Source: JBMNMU01 sp050953505 (lineage in GTDB: Bacteria > Bacillota > Clostridia > Peptostreptococcales > Anaerovoracaceae). Taken from it: 64,000 nt of DNA. Every line of letters starts with the position of its first letter. The stretch's first letter is position 1. The DNA is taken from positions 248,001 to 312,000 of the forward strand of contig JBMNMU010000001.1 of NCBI GenBank assembly GCA_050953505.1, read 5' to 3'. This document shows, piece after piece, positions 1 to 8,656 of this stretch. The notes under the pieces were generated by a model, which saw only the letters and a program-made list of their open reading frames with translations, made no database searches and was not told the origin of the DNA. A program made the position numbers and the translations under genes.

Positions 1-531
1 GCTATTGGCGAAATTGGGTTGGACTATTATCACAATCATTCGCCACGAGATGTTCAGCAATATTGGTTTCGACGTCAGATTCAATTGGCCCTAGAGCTAG
101 ATATGCCTATTATTATCCATGACAGGGAGGCCAATGAGGATGTAATGAGAATATTAAAGGAAGAAGGTGCTTTCAGCAAGGAAAGGCTGAAGGGCGGCAG
201 TGATGCAAAGGTGTTATTGCATTGCTATTCAGGAAGCCGAGAGCTTGCCCGTCAATATGTAAAGCTAGGTGCTACCATTTCAATGGCAGGACCTATAACC
301 TACAAAAATGCTAGAAAAAATATTGAGGTAGTGCAAGAAATACCTATTGAACATCTGTTAGTAGAAACGGATGCTCCTTATTTAACTCCAGAGCCTTTCA
401 GAGGTAGAACCAACCATCCGTCCTACGTAGAATATACTGTTCGGAAAATAGCAGATATTAAGGAAATGAGCTACGAGGAAGTGGCCAGAATAACCTGTGA
501 AAACGCTAAAAGATTCTTTAATATAGAATAA
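1..531 (+). CDS. tatD: TatD family metal-dependent hydrolase (5' truncated)
   Basis: The reading frame is open from base 1, so the N-terminus lies upstream of the window. The visible part begins with the family motif GEIGLDYY and continues with the metal-site segments IIHDREA, LLHCYSG and LLVETDAPYL, all typical of TatD/YcfH TIM-barrel nucleases. Family members are about 255 residues; about 176 are seen here. TatD enzymes are Mg2+-dependent DNases of the cytoplasm, linked to DNA repair and degradation. Its place upstream of spoIIE is compatible with the metG-tatD order common in Firmicutes, but that upstream neighbour is not in view. The product class is secure; the exact substrate is not. 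Confidence 0.92.
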   Translation, partial: AIGEIGLDYYHNHSPRDVQQYWFRRQIQLALELDMPIIIHDREANEDVMRILKEEGAFSKERLKGGSDAKVLLHCYSGSRELARQYVKLGATISMAGPITYKNARKNIEVVQEIPIEHLLVETDAPYLTPEPFRGRTNHPSYVEYTVRKIADIKEMSYEEVARITCENAKRFFNIE

Positions 532-659
532 ACCCGTCTTCCAACAACCGGCTATTACCATAAACAACACGGTTCGAGCCAACTTGAGCTAGCCCAAGTC
601 TAGTGCCTGGTGCCAGCAGTGAAGAACATATAGTAAACATATAACGACAAGATAAAATA

Positions 660-697
660 AAAAACAGCCCCTTTTTTGGAAGAAAGGGGCTGTTTTT
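660..697 (+). terminator. Rho-independent terminator after tatD
   Basis: An uninterrupted stem AAAACAGCCCCTTT / AAAGGGGCTGTTTT (661-674 with 683-696) closes an eight-base loop and runs into a T stretch. It lies about 130 bases past the tatD stop and before spoIIE, so the two are probably separate transcripts. Confidence 0.85.
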
Positions 698-812
698 GTG
701 GAAAAAAGAGAGAAAATCGGTAAGAAAACATAGATTTCATTACAGAAAGTAACAAATTTGACCAATAGAACAATTTATAATTGAACAAACTGGAGAAAAA
801 GAGGTGATTGTG

Positions 813-2648
813 ATGGAGCTGTTGTTAGAAAATGTAAAAAATACAATGAACAGTAGAAGCTCAAAACTGCCGCGCCCGACATCGAGAGTGGCCACCGCTA
901 GTTATGTTAAGCTTGCTATTATTATTGTCTGCTCCTTGTTATTTGGACGTGTGGATTTATTTTATGCAGTATTTCCTTGTGGTATCGCGTTGATTACGGT
1001 CTTAATGAATAAGAGCAGGGCAAATATTTATACTCTGCCCTTGATTATAGCGGGGCTGATGACTAATTATGGGACAGGCTATGAGATCATAAGCAACCTA
1101 ATCGCGACAATACTCTGCGGAATTATCTTCTTCTTTCTGTATAAAATCAGAGTATCTATTGTAACTCGAGGTTTTTTCGCAGCAGGAATCATGGTAGCAA
1201 TCAAATCTTTATATTTCTTTATGTCCCCCCTTGTTCTTGTCTATGATGTTTTTATGATGTTCGTAGAAGCCCTACTGATTTTAGCCCTTGTCTACATATT
1301 CCATTCTTTTTTTAATCTACTTGACAAAGACTCGAAAACTAAAAACGCCATATCTGAAAGCATTGTTTCCACAACTACCGTTGCCGTTCTATTGGTAGGG
1401 GGAGTTGGCATAGAAATGATAGGGCCTTTCTCACCAGTACAGCTTGGTGCCTTAATGATTACATTATTTATAGGATACAAGATGGGAATTATGGAAGGTG
1501 GAATTGCTGGTATCGTTTCAGGAGTCGTTACTATGATGATTTCTTCTGGGTCCCCTGCAGTTATAGGTATTTTTGCCTGTGCAGGAATGGTGGCAGGATT
1601 CTTTCAGGGATTGAATAGAATTGTCACAGGAGCTTGCTTTGCTGCGGTATGTGTTGCCTTTGGTCTTGTTAAAGGATATCCAGAACTTTATATTTCAATA
1701 TATGATCCTCTCTTTGCAGCACTTATTTTTATAGCAATTCCAAGCCAATTAATGAGAAGGATGGAAGTTTTTTTTGCTAAGATTAGACGTGATGATGTAT
1801 ATTATGAATTAGTAGCCAGAGATCGCATAAAAGATACCCTCAAAGGCTACCTTGAAACCTTTGAAAAGCTGTCCTTTCTTTATGCTGGAACTAAAAATAC
1901 TAGTTCTATTATATCCATGCAATTTAAGGGCATGGCAAAGGCCGTAAATCTTATGATGGAAGAGTTGTCTTCGCCCACCCCACTGGTTATGCAATCAAGA
2001 GAAAAATACTCTATAAACGTAGGGGCCTCTAGCTATTCAAAAGAAGGGGGTATTTCTGGTGATAGCTATTTATGCTCAGATTATAAGCCAGGAGAATATA
2101 TGATCGCATTAAGCGATGGTATGGGAAATGGACAAAGAGCCCAGGAAGAAAGCTCTTTAACAGTGAAGACTTTATTTAATTTGATGAAAGCTGGGTTTGA
2201 TGTGGAATTGGCCTTAAAAACCATTAATCAGCTTTTACTTATGAAATCTTCTGATGAGATTTTTTCAACAGTTGATCTGGCAGTATTTAATAAAACCAAC
2301 GGTAGAATAAAGCTGTTTAAAATAGGCGCAGCGGCAACCTTTATTAAGCGAGGCGATACAGTAGAAAGCATAAAGATGTCGGCTTTGCCAATGGGAATAG
2401 TAGACTCAATTTCTGTCAACAACATTGATTTTCAAGCAAAACGCGGAGATGCAATTATCATTGTTTCCGACGGAATTACAGAAGCCGATCGAAAAGACGT
2501 TCAAATGGAATGGATTAAAGAAGCAATTATGAACATAAGGTCTAGAGACCCCCAGACCATATCCGATTTGCTGATCAATAAGGCTGTAGAGCGATATGGT
2601 CTAAAAGAAAAGGACGACATGACAGTAATAACAGCAGTCATTAACTAA
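813..2648 (+). CDS. spoIIE: Stage II sporulation protein E (SpoIIE), short form
   Basis: SpoIIE is the membrane-bound PP2C-type phosphatase that dephosphorylates SpoIIAA at the polar septum and so activates sigma-F in the forespore. Roughly residues 25-315 form about ten hydrophobic segments. The C-terminal ~215 residues are the phosphatase, with metal-site motifs SDGMGNG, SDGITE and KDDMTV. At about 611 residues it is much shorter than Bacillus SpoIIE (about 827). The missing length is in the cytoplasmic region between membrane and phosphatase domains, only about 80 residues here. ATG 813 is chosen because GAGGTG ends six bases before it; GTG 804 and GTG 810 are in-frame alternatives. It presumably has its own promoter, but I could not identify a convincing one. 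Confidence 0.93.
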   Translation: MELLLENVKNTMNSRSSKLPRPTSRVATASYVKLAIIIVCSLLFGRVDLFYAVFPCGIALITVLMNKSRANIYTLPLIIAGLMTNYGTGYEIISNLIATILCGIIFFFLYKIRVSIVTRGFFAAGIMVAIKSLYFFMSPLVLVYDVFMMFVEALLILALVYIFHSFFNLLDKDSKTKNAISESIVSTTTVAVLLVGGVGIEMIGPFSPVQLGALMITLFIGYKMGIMEGGIAGIVSGVVTMMISSGSPAVIGIFACAGMVAGFFQGLNRIVTGACFAAVCVAFGLVKGYPELYISIYDPLFAALIFIAIPSQLMRRMEVFFAKIRRDDVYYELVARDRIKDTLKGYLETFEKLSFLYAGTKNTSSIISMQFKGMAKAVNLMMEELSSPTPLVMQSREKYSINVGASSYSKEGGISGDSYLCSDYKPGEYMIALSDGMGNGQRAQEESSLTVKTLFNLMKAGFDVELALKTINQLLLMKSSDEIFSTVDLAVFNKTNGRIKLFKIGAAATFIKRGDTVESIKMSALPMGIVDSISVNNIDFQAKRGDAIIIVSDGITEADRKDVQMEWIKEAIMNIRSRDPQTISDLLINKAVERYGLKEKDDMTVITAVIN

Positions 2649-2664
2649 CCCCACAGCCATTAGA

Positions 2665-2900
2665 CCGAGAGATGATTGGCCGTGGCCGCCAGCCATTAGT
2701 CCGAGAGATGATTGGCTGTGGCCGCAAAAACCTGCCAGCGTCCGAGAGATGATTGGCTGTGGCCGCAAAAACCTGCCAGCGTCCGAGAGATGATTGGCCG
2801 TGGCCGCATAAACCTGCCAGCGTCCGAGAGATGATTGGCCGTGGCCGCATAAACCTGCCAAGGACCACAGCCAAACTGCCAAGGACCGAGAGATGATTGG
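2665..2900. repeat. 41-bp imperfect tandem repeat array (six cores)
   Basis: The core CCGAGAGATGATTGG occurs six times, starting at 2665, 2701, 2742, 2783, 2824 and 2886 (spacing 36, 41, 41, 41 and 62). Between cores the sequence is also conserved (a GGCYGTGGCC block, then AAACCTGCCA), so these are true tandem repeats and not CRISPR repeats with unique spacers. The last interval carries an internal duplication of TGCCAAGGACC. The array fills most of the 351 bases between spoIIE and tilS. Because 41 is not a multiple of three, the long minus-strand frames crossing it are repeat artefacts. Confidence 0.9.
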
Positions 2901-2938
2901 CTGCCACATAATATTCATGATTGTTTTCTTGAAAAGTG

Positions 2939-2947
2939 TGCTATAAT
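2939..2947 (+). promoter_or_regulatory. Extended -10 promoter candidate for tilS
   Basis: TG at 2939-2940, one base, then TATAAT at 2942-2947 forms an extended -10 element about 50 bases upstream of tilS and just after the repeat array. No good -35 hexamer is seen at the usual distance. Confidence 0.45.
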
Positions 2948-2999
2948 CCTAAGTGCAGGTATTTATATAAAAAATAAGGAAAAAGAAGTAAAATAGCAC

Positions 3000-4517
3000 A
3001 TGATTATAGATAAAGTTAAAGATACGATTATTAAAAACAACTTAATTTCAAAAGGCGAGCACATCGTTATCGGCCTCTCCGGAGGACCTGATTCGGTGTG
3101 CCTTTTTCATATTCTCTATCAGCTACGAGGAGCCTTTGATCTGACTCTACACGCTGTGCATATCAATCACAAATTAAGGCCCGGTGCAGCTGAAGAGGAT
3201 GAGCATTATGTAGAAAAACTGGCGAAGAGCTTTGGGGTTGATTGCCATTTATTTTCCTATGATGTAAATGAGATAGCTACTGAAAAACGTATCTCTGCTG
3301 AGGATGCAGGGAGGCAGGTTAGATATGGATCCTTTTATCAAGTAGCGGATGTCGTAGCGAAGGATACTGGCAAAACCGTAAAAATAGCCATAGCTCAAAA
3401 CATGAATGATCAGGCAGAAACTATTTTAATGCGCATCATGAGGGGTACGGGCACAGATGGTTTGGCAGGTATAGAATACATTCGGCAATCTCCAAGAGGA
3501 CATGATATCATCAGGCCCCTATTAGATATTACAAGAGAGGAGATAGAAAACTATTGTCGAGAAAATTCTTTAAACCCAAGAATCGACCTAACCAACCTCC
3601 AACCAGTTTACACTCGAAACAAAATACGCCTTGAATTGATTCCATATATGATGGAGCATTTTAATGAAAATGTTATAGCTGCTCTAGTCCGACTTTCTCA
3701 GATTGCAAAAGAGGATAATGGGTATTTGTATCAACAGGCAGAGGACTTAGTAAAGCAACATGGAATCTTATACAAAGCAGATTCTCCAACAGATTATCCC
3801 CAAAACTATCATTACCCGATTTTTCAAAACCATAGTCAAGGTGATTTAAGTAAAGCAACATTCCCTGTGGACATCCTGCAAAATGCCCATAATGCAATAC
3901 GTCACCGAATTTATAAATTGCTCTTTGAAAGGATTGGCCTTGTAAAAGATATTGAGGCCGTACACATGGAGCAAGGGGATAGGTTGCTGGAAAATGCAAA
4001 AACTTCATCTTCAGTAGACTTTCCTGATGGATATGCTATGAAAATATCTTATGATATGGCAGAGTTCTATCAAAAGCCTGATGTTAGAGAAACAACCATA
4101 GAATATGAGATTACCCCAGGACAAGATATCCATATCCCTGAATTAAAGGGTCAATTACGAGTAAAAATTCTAAACAATGGTCAATGGCAACTTAGAAAAG
4201 AAGAAATAAAAAACACCCCAACTAAAAGCTATAGCTGTAGTCTAAATTATGACGCGATAATATCAACAGGGGGAAGACTTTTGCTAAGAAACAGAAGACC
4301 AGGGGATTATTTTATACCACTGGGGATGAAAGGAAGGAAAAAGCTGCAAGATTATTTTGTAGACGAAAAGATAGAAAAGGACCTACGAGAGTTCATTCCC
4401 CTCCTTTGTATAGGATCTGAAATCCTTTGGATTATGGGAAGAAGAATCCATGAAAACTATAAAATAACAGAAGAAACCAAAGAAATCCTTTTGCTTGAAT
4501 ATTATCCTACCACATGA
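3000..4517 (+). CDS. tilS: tRNA(Ile)-lysidine synthase TilS
   Basis: TilS modifies C34 of the CAU-anticodon tRNA-Ile to lysidine using ATP and lysine, changing its decoding from AUG to AUA; it is essential in most bacteria. The PP-loop motif SGGPDS lies at residues 27-32. Further N-terminal family blocks are HINHKLRP and AIAQNMNDQAETILMR, the latter with N and Q at places often held by H and D. The C-terminal domain carries LLLRNRRPGDYF. At 505 residues it is somewhat longer than many homologues (about 430-470), the extra length being in the middle. In many Firmicutes tilS is followed by hpt and then ftsH; here ftsH follows directly after 169 bases. Confidence 0.95.
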   Translation: MIIDKVKDTIIKNNLISKGEHIVIGLSGGPDSVCLFHILYQLRGAFDLTLHAVHINHKLRPGAAEEDEHYVEKLAKSFGVDCHLFSYDVNEIATEKRISAEDAGRQVRYGSFYQVADVVAKDTGKTVKIAIAQNMNDQAETILMRIMRGTGTDGLAGIEYIRQSPRGHDIIRPLLDITREEIENYCRENSLNPRIDLTNLQPVYTRNKIRLELIPYMMEHFNENVIAALVRLSQIAKEDNGYLYQQAEDLVKQHGILYKADSPTDYPQNYHYPIFQNHSQGDLSKATFPVDILQNAHNAIRHRIYKLLFERIGLVKDIEAVHMEQGDRLLENAKTSSSVDFPDGYAMKISYDMAEFYQKPDVRETTIEYEITPGQDIHIPELKGQLRVKILNNGQWQLRKEEIKNTPTKSYSCSLNYDAIISTGGRLLLRNRRPGDYFIPLGMKGRKKLQDYFVDEKIEKDLREFIPLLCIGSEILWIMGRRIHENYKITEETKEILLLEYYPTT

Positions 4518-4686
4518 TAAAATATTTAGGTATTACTTATAGAGAGAGTAACATTTACTCATAACATTTTGTTCTAAAATATCCATAGTTTTTAGACGGA
4601 ATTTTTCTGAGGAATTTAAAATATTCTAGATTGGGTAATATATTCTATAATACCACCAAAATCCAAAAAAGGAGGAAATTAGGGCA

Positions 4687-6735
4687 TTGAATAGAGCTTT
4701 AAAAAGTTTAAGTATATATGTAATCATATTTGCCTTGGTGCTAGCTACGGCTTGGCTCTATAAGGGGGCTCCGGAGCAAGAAATAAAAGAGGTGACAATT
4801 ACTGATTTTACCAGCTACTTAGCGGAAGAACAGATAGAGGAGCTTAGTATTGTTGGCACGACCTTGAATGGGACCTTGCGATCCGGCGATAAGATTGTAA
4901 CCTACGTATCATCTATTATAGAAATTGATAAGCTTTACGATAATTATATTTTTCCTCAGATGCAGGAGGATATTATTGATGTAAGCAGTGAAGAACCGAA
5001 AACTACCCCATGGTTTGTCACACTCTTACCTACAATTATCATGATACTGATCTTAGTAGCCTTCTGGTTCGTATTTATGAATCAGGGCCAGGGCGGTGGC
5101 GGAAAAGTCATGTCCTTTGGTAAGAGCAGAGCTCGACTACACAAAGAGGAAGATCTGAAAAAAGTGACCTTCGCCGATGTGGCAGGGTTGGATGAAGAAA
5201 AGGAAGAGCTTGCTGAAGTAGTAGACTTCCTTAAGAACCCCAAGAAATACTATTCATTAGGTGCAAGAATTCCGAAAGGTATTCTACTAGTAGGGCCTCC
5301 TGGCACAGGAAAAACGTACATCTCAAAGGCAACTGCAGGGGAAGCTGGCGTTCCTTTTTACAGCATCAGCGGGTCTGATTTTGTAGAAATGTTTGTAGGC
5401 GTTGGGGCTTCTAGAGTAAGAGACTTATTTGAACAAGCAAAGAAAAACTCGCCATGCATTATATTTATAGACGAGATCGATGCCGTAGGACGAAAAAGAG
5501 GAGCTGGACTTGGCGGCGGTCATGATGAAAGAGAGCAGACGCTGAATCAATTGTTGGTAGAAATGGATGGCTTTGGAGAACACTCCGGGATTATTATCTT
5601 AGCTGCCACAAATAGGCCTGATATCCTTGATTCTGCGCTTCTAAGACCCGGCAGATTTGATAGACAGGTGGTCATTGGTATTCCAGATATCAAGGGTAGA
5701 GAAGCTATTTTCAGAGTTCATTCTAGAAATAAGCCATTGGATGATACCGTTGACCCAAAGGTACTGGCGAGACGGACACCGGGCTTTACTCCAGCAGATA
5801 TAGAAAATATGCTGAATGAAGCAGCTTTGATTACAGCAAGGCGGAACGGTAAGAAAATCCGGATGGATGAAATAGAAGAAGCTATTACAAAGGTGATAGC
5901 TGGACCGGAAAAGAAGAGCAGAGTCATAAGTCCAAATGAAAGGAAATTGACAGCTTATCATGAGGCCGGCCATGCTTTGGTGGCTAGAATGATGCCAAAT
6001 ACAGACCCGGTACATCAGGTTTCTATTATTCCGAGAGGAAGAGCCGGCGGCTTTACAATGATACTGCCGAAAGAAGACAAATACTATGCAACGAAAACCT
6101 CAATGAAAGAACAGATTGTTCATCTTCTTGGCGGCAGAGTTGCTGAGAAAATTACACTTGATGACATTAGCACCGGTGCCAGCAATGATATCGAACGAGC
6201 TACAGATATTGCACGTGCTATGGTTACGAAATATGGTTTTAGCGACAGGCTTGGGCCTGTCAACTATAGCTCACCAGATGAAGTTTTTCTAGGCAAAGAT
6301 TTTTCAACTAGAAAGAACTATTCCGAAGAGGTAGCTTCGGAAATTGATGAGGAAATCAGAATCATTATTGAAGATGCTTACTCTACGGCAGAAAGTATAC
6401 TGACAGAAAATCTTGACAAGCTTCATACCATCGCCAATACCTTACTAGAAATAGAAACTCTTGATGGCGAGCAGTTCGAAAAACTATTTACAGGAGAAGT
6501 TACTGCAGAGGAGCTTATCGAAGAGGTTCATAATATGGAAAGAGCCGTTTTGGAGGCCAATGCCAAGGAGGCAGCAGAATTAGAACTGGAAAGCGCCTTG
6601 GAAGATGAAGAAGGCTGGGAAGAAGATGACCTTGCAGAAAATGAAGAGCATCATGAAGATGATGACCATCAGGAAATAGACGAAAATAAGAACGAGGCAC
6701 CAGATAGCAAGGATCAGGAAAAGACAGAAGAATAG
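4687..6735 (+). CDS. ftsH: ATP-dependent zinc metalloprotease FtsH
   Basis: FtsH is a membrane-anchored hexameric AAA+ protease that removes damaged membrane proteins and some regulators. Two transmembrane segments (about 8-25 and 108-131) flank an extracytoplasmic domain. Walker A GPPGTGKT is at 203-210, Walker B IIFIDEID at about 258-265, and the zinc site HEAGH at 425-429. The last ~80 residues are a low-complexity tail very rich in Glu and Asp. TTG 4687 is taken as start because AAGGAGG (4669-4675) precedes it by 11 bases and no ATG is available in that position. The segment after Walker A reads YISKATAGEAG where most homologues have LLAKAVAGEAG, a small variation. Confidence 0.96.
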   Translation: MNRALKSLSIYVIIFALVLATAWLYKGAPEQEIKEVTITDFTSYLAEEQIEELSIVGTTLNGTLRSGDKIVTYVSSIIEIDKLYDNYIFPQMQEDIIDVSSEEPKTTPWFVTLLPTIIMILILVAFWFVFMNQGQGGGGKVMSFGKSRARLHKEEDLKKVTFADVAGLDEEKEELAEVVDFLKNPKKYYSLGARIPKGILLVGPPGTGKTYISKATAGEAGVPFYSISGSDFVEMFVGVGASRVRDLFEQAKKNSPCIIFIDEIDAVGRKRGAGLGGGHDEREQTLNQLLVEMDGFGEHSGIIILAATNRPDILDSALLRPGRFDRQVVIGIPDIKGREAIFRVHSRNKPLDDTVDPKVLARRTPGFTPADIENMLNEAALITARRNGKKIRMDEIEEAITKVIAGPEKKSRVISPNERKLTAYHEAGHALVARMMPNTDPVHQVSIIPRGRAGGFTMILPKEDKYYATKTSMKEQIVHLLGGRVAEKITLDDISTGASNDIERATDIARAMVTKYGFSDRLGPVNYSSPDEVFLGKDFSTRKNYSEEVASEIDEEIRIIIEDAYSTAESILTENLDKLHTIANTLLEIETLDGEQFEKLFTGEVTAEELIEEVHNMERAVLEANAKEAAELELESALEDEEGWEEDDLAENEEHHEDDDHQEIDENKNEAPDSKDQEKTEE

Positions 6736-6746
6736 CTATTGAACTA

Positions 6747-6770
6747 GGGCAGGTAATCACCTGCCCTTTT
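6747..6770 (+). terminator. Terminator after ftsH
   Basis: A perfect eight-base stem GGGCAGGT / ACCTGCCC with an AATC loop is followed by TTTT. A near-identical hairpin with matching flanks is found at 40063-40082. Confidence 0.8.
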
Positions 6771-6799
6771 AAGTCACTAGCAAATGAAAAGGAGAAAAT

Positions 6800-8356
6800 A
6801 TGAAAGTAACAGTAAGAAAATGCTTAGAGCTTCAATTCTTTAAAGAATCCACGGTAATAGGCGGAAAAGAAGGTCTTGATAATAAAGTGACTGCTGTTTC
6901 TTTTTTTGACTGGGGTACTGCAGGTAGGCCGGATCTGGAATTGCACAAAAGGGATGAGATGATTCTTACTCCTTTTCCTTATCCGGATAAAACTGTGGAT
7001 CAGCTACAAAGAATAAGAGAATTATTCGATACAGGTGTAGCTGTGGTGGTTATTTTCCCTCTTGAAGGATTTACAGAGGATTTAGAAAAGGCTATTGCAG
7101 GGCTTTCTGATGAATTGGGATTGCCTGTAATCTCAATGCCAAGAAATACAAAAATCGCCTATTCTGATGTTATCAATGAGGTGACAGAAAGAATTATTTC
7201 TGGAGAAAATTTTGGAAACCGCTTAATTAGTAACACGATTTACCACTTATTGAATTTTGAAAAGCATAGCAACTTCCAATCTGCAGTAAGGGAAGCGGCC
7301 ATTAATAATAATTTCCAAATCATATTATTGAGCGAAGATTATAATCCAATTTTTTCTGTTGAAACAAGGCACAGAGCTACTATTGCCGATGCTATTCGGG
7401 AAGGAATACAGCGTGGAGCTAACAATTCCATGGTCTATACAAAAATCGATGTTAACGGTGTACTCACTTATTGGGGCCCGGTGACTATAAATGGAGAAAG
7501 CCTTTTCATGCTTATCGTAGATAATGAAGACTCCTACTCCCCTGGGGAAATCACTAAGCTTGCAGAAATTGTAGAGATTGCTATGGGTATGTGGAAATAC
7601 AGCCCCCAAGGAGATGCCAAGGCAGAATTCATAAAAGCTTTGAGAAGAGGAGATTTGAGCTTGGCCTATAGCATGAAAGATGAAGCAGGAGTTGCTGGTG
7701 ATGAAATCATCAGTGTGTTTTCTATAGAAGGAGTTAAGGTGGAGAATGCCTTAAAAATTATTACCGCCTTTGAAAAGAAATGGGGATATACGGTTTTGCA
7801 AATTCATGAAGAGGACGAAATATCCGGTATCATATTATCTGAGGATGGAGAGAAAGGAAATGATAAGTGTATTGAGCTTTATAATGAGCTTGAAAATATC
7901 AAACCAAAGATTCTGTTCCATTTTACAGGGGTAGATGATATTGATGGGGTGGGAGATGCTTATCATTTAATTAATGAGACATGGCCCTTTATTCAGAAAA
8001 TTTTCCCCCGAAAATCAGTTTTTACAAAATATGAGATGGCTTTGGCCAGCAACTGTATAAACATTTCAGTAAAAGGGGATTCAGTTAAAAAGAATTATAT
8101 GGATTTAATAGAACCCCTAAAGAAGCAGGGGGATACGAAAGGGCGGCAGTTCCTAGAGACCCTTGAAATATTTCTGTTAGATGCGGGAACCAATACTGCA
8201 AAAACATCGGAAATCATGGATGTTCATACTAATACTGTGCAATATAGGATGAAGCGAATTAAAGAAATTCTGAATGCAGATATTATGGAAATTACAGTAA
8301 TGCAAGGACTCGCTATTGCCCTAGCAATAGATAGAATCGAAAGAAGAACAAAATAA
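6800..8356 (+). CDS. PucR family transcriptional regulator
   Basis: The first ~125 residues match the PucR-type N-terminal domain (start MKVTVRKCLEL). The C-terminal ~60 residues form the PucR helix-turn-helix, with the characteristic segment TSEIMDVHTNTVQYRMKRI. The middle may be a GGDEF-like or sensory region, as in CdaR-type regulators, but no clear catalytic motif is seen. Members of this family usually activate catabolic genes next to them. The gene lies 300 bases upstream of the biotin-dependent decarboxylase operon in the same direction and is separated from it by a terminator and a promoter, so control of that operon is a reasonable inference, not shown. AAGGAG stands just before ATG 6800. 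Confidence 0.88.
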   Translation: MKVTVRKCLELQFFKESTVIGGKEGLDNKVTAVSFFDWGTAGRPDLELHKRDEMILTPFPYPDKTVDQLQRIRELFDTGVAVVVIFPLEGFTEDLEKAIAGLSDELGLPVISMPRNTKIAYSDVINEVTERIISGENFGNRLISNTIYHLLNFEKHSNFQSAVREAAINNNFQIILLSEDYNPIFSVETRHRATIADAIREGIQRGANNSMVYTKIDVNGVLTYWGPVTINGESLFMLIVDNEDSYSPGEITKLAEIVEIAMGMWKYSPQGDAKAEFIKALRRGDLSLAYSMKDEAGVAGDEIISVFSIEGVKVENALKIITAFEKKWGYTVLQIHEEDEISGIILSEDGEKGNDKCIELYNELENIKPKILFHFTGVDDIDGVGDAYHLINETWPFIQKIFPRKSVFTKYEMALASNCINISVKGDSVKKNYMDLIEPLKKQGDTKGRQFLETLEIFLLDAGTNTAKTSEIMDVHTNTVQYRMKRIKEILNADIMEITVMQGLAIALAIDRIERRTK

Positions 8357-8402
8357 TACCCTACTCATAGAGACACCTTTCTTAGGTTAGGTGGGGTATT
8401 TT
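8355..8402 (+). terminator. Terminator after the PucR-type gene
   Basis: An outer stem AATACCC / GGGTATT (8355-8361 with 8394-8400) encloses an inner CACCT / AGGTG stem and ends in T residues directly after the stop codon. Confidence 0.7.
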
Positions 8403-8525
8403 CCGTCTGAAGACTTTTTAATAGTAAGCAAAATTATGCTGATGATATTGGAAAGGCTCAATGGAAATAAGAGTCAGACCCCCTAATAAAACAATCAAAT
8501 ATAATGTATACAAGTTATAAATTGG

Positions 8526-8554
8526 TTGATAATTCTAAATTATTAATATATTAT
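8526..8554 (+). promoter_or_regulatory. Promoter candidate for the decarboxylase operon
   Basis: TTGATA (8526-8531), a 17-base spacer and TATTAT (8549-8554) form a sigma-A-like promoter about 100 bases upstream of the alpha subunit gene. The 300-base gap holds this, the preceding terminator and otherwise nothing recognised. Confidence 0.5.
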
Positions 8555-8656
8555 TGAAGTGGTGAGGCTTGAAATTTTAGGCATTTCCGGCTTCGAGCAA
8601 AAATAACAACATTTTTTATACTACTATATAAAATTTTATTATAGGAGGAGACGTGT

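Noticed and set aside
758..781. Sigma-A or Spo0A-type promoter for spoIIE (TTGACC and TATAAT)
   Set aside because: The hexamers are only 12 bases apart, and no wide-spaced or Spo0A-box arrangement fits.
2665..2900. CRISPR array with six repeats
   Set aside because: The sequence between cores is itself conserved, spacing includes 36 and 62, and no cas genes are near; it is a tandem repeat.
2601..2918. Minus-strand proteins of 88 and 105 residues rich in a repeated PRPIISRT motif
   Set aside because: They are translations of the 41-base repeat in shifted frames and lack a ribosome binding site.
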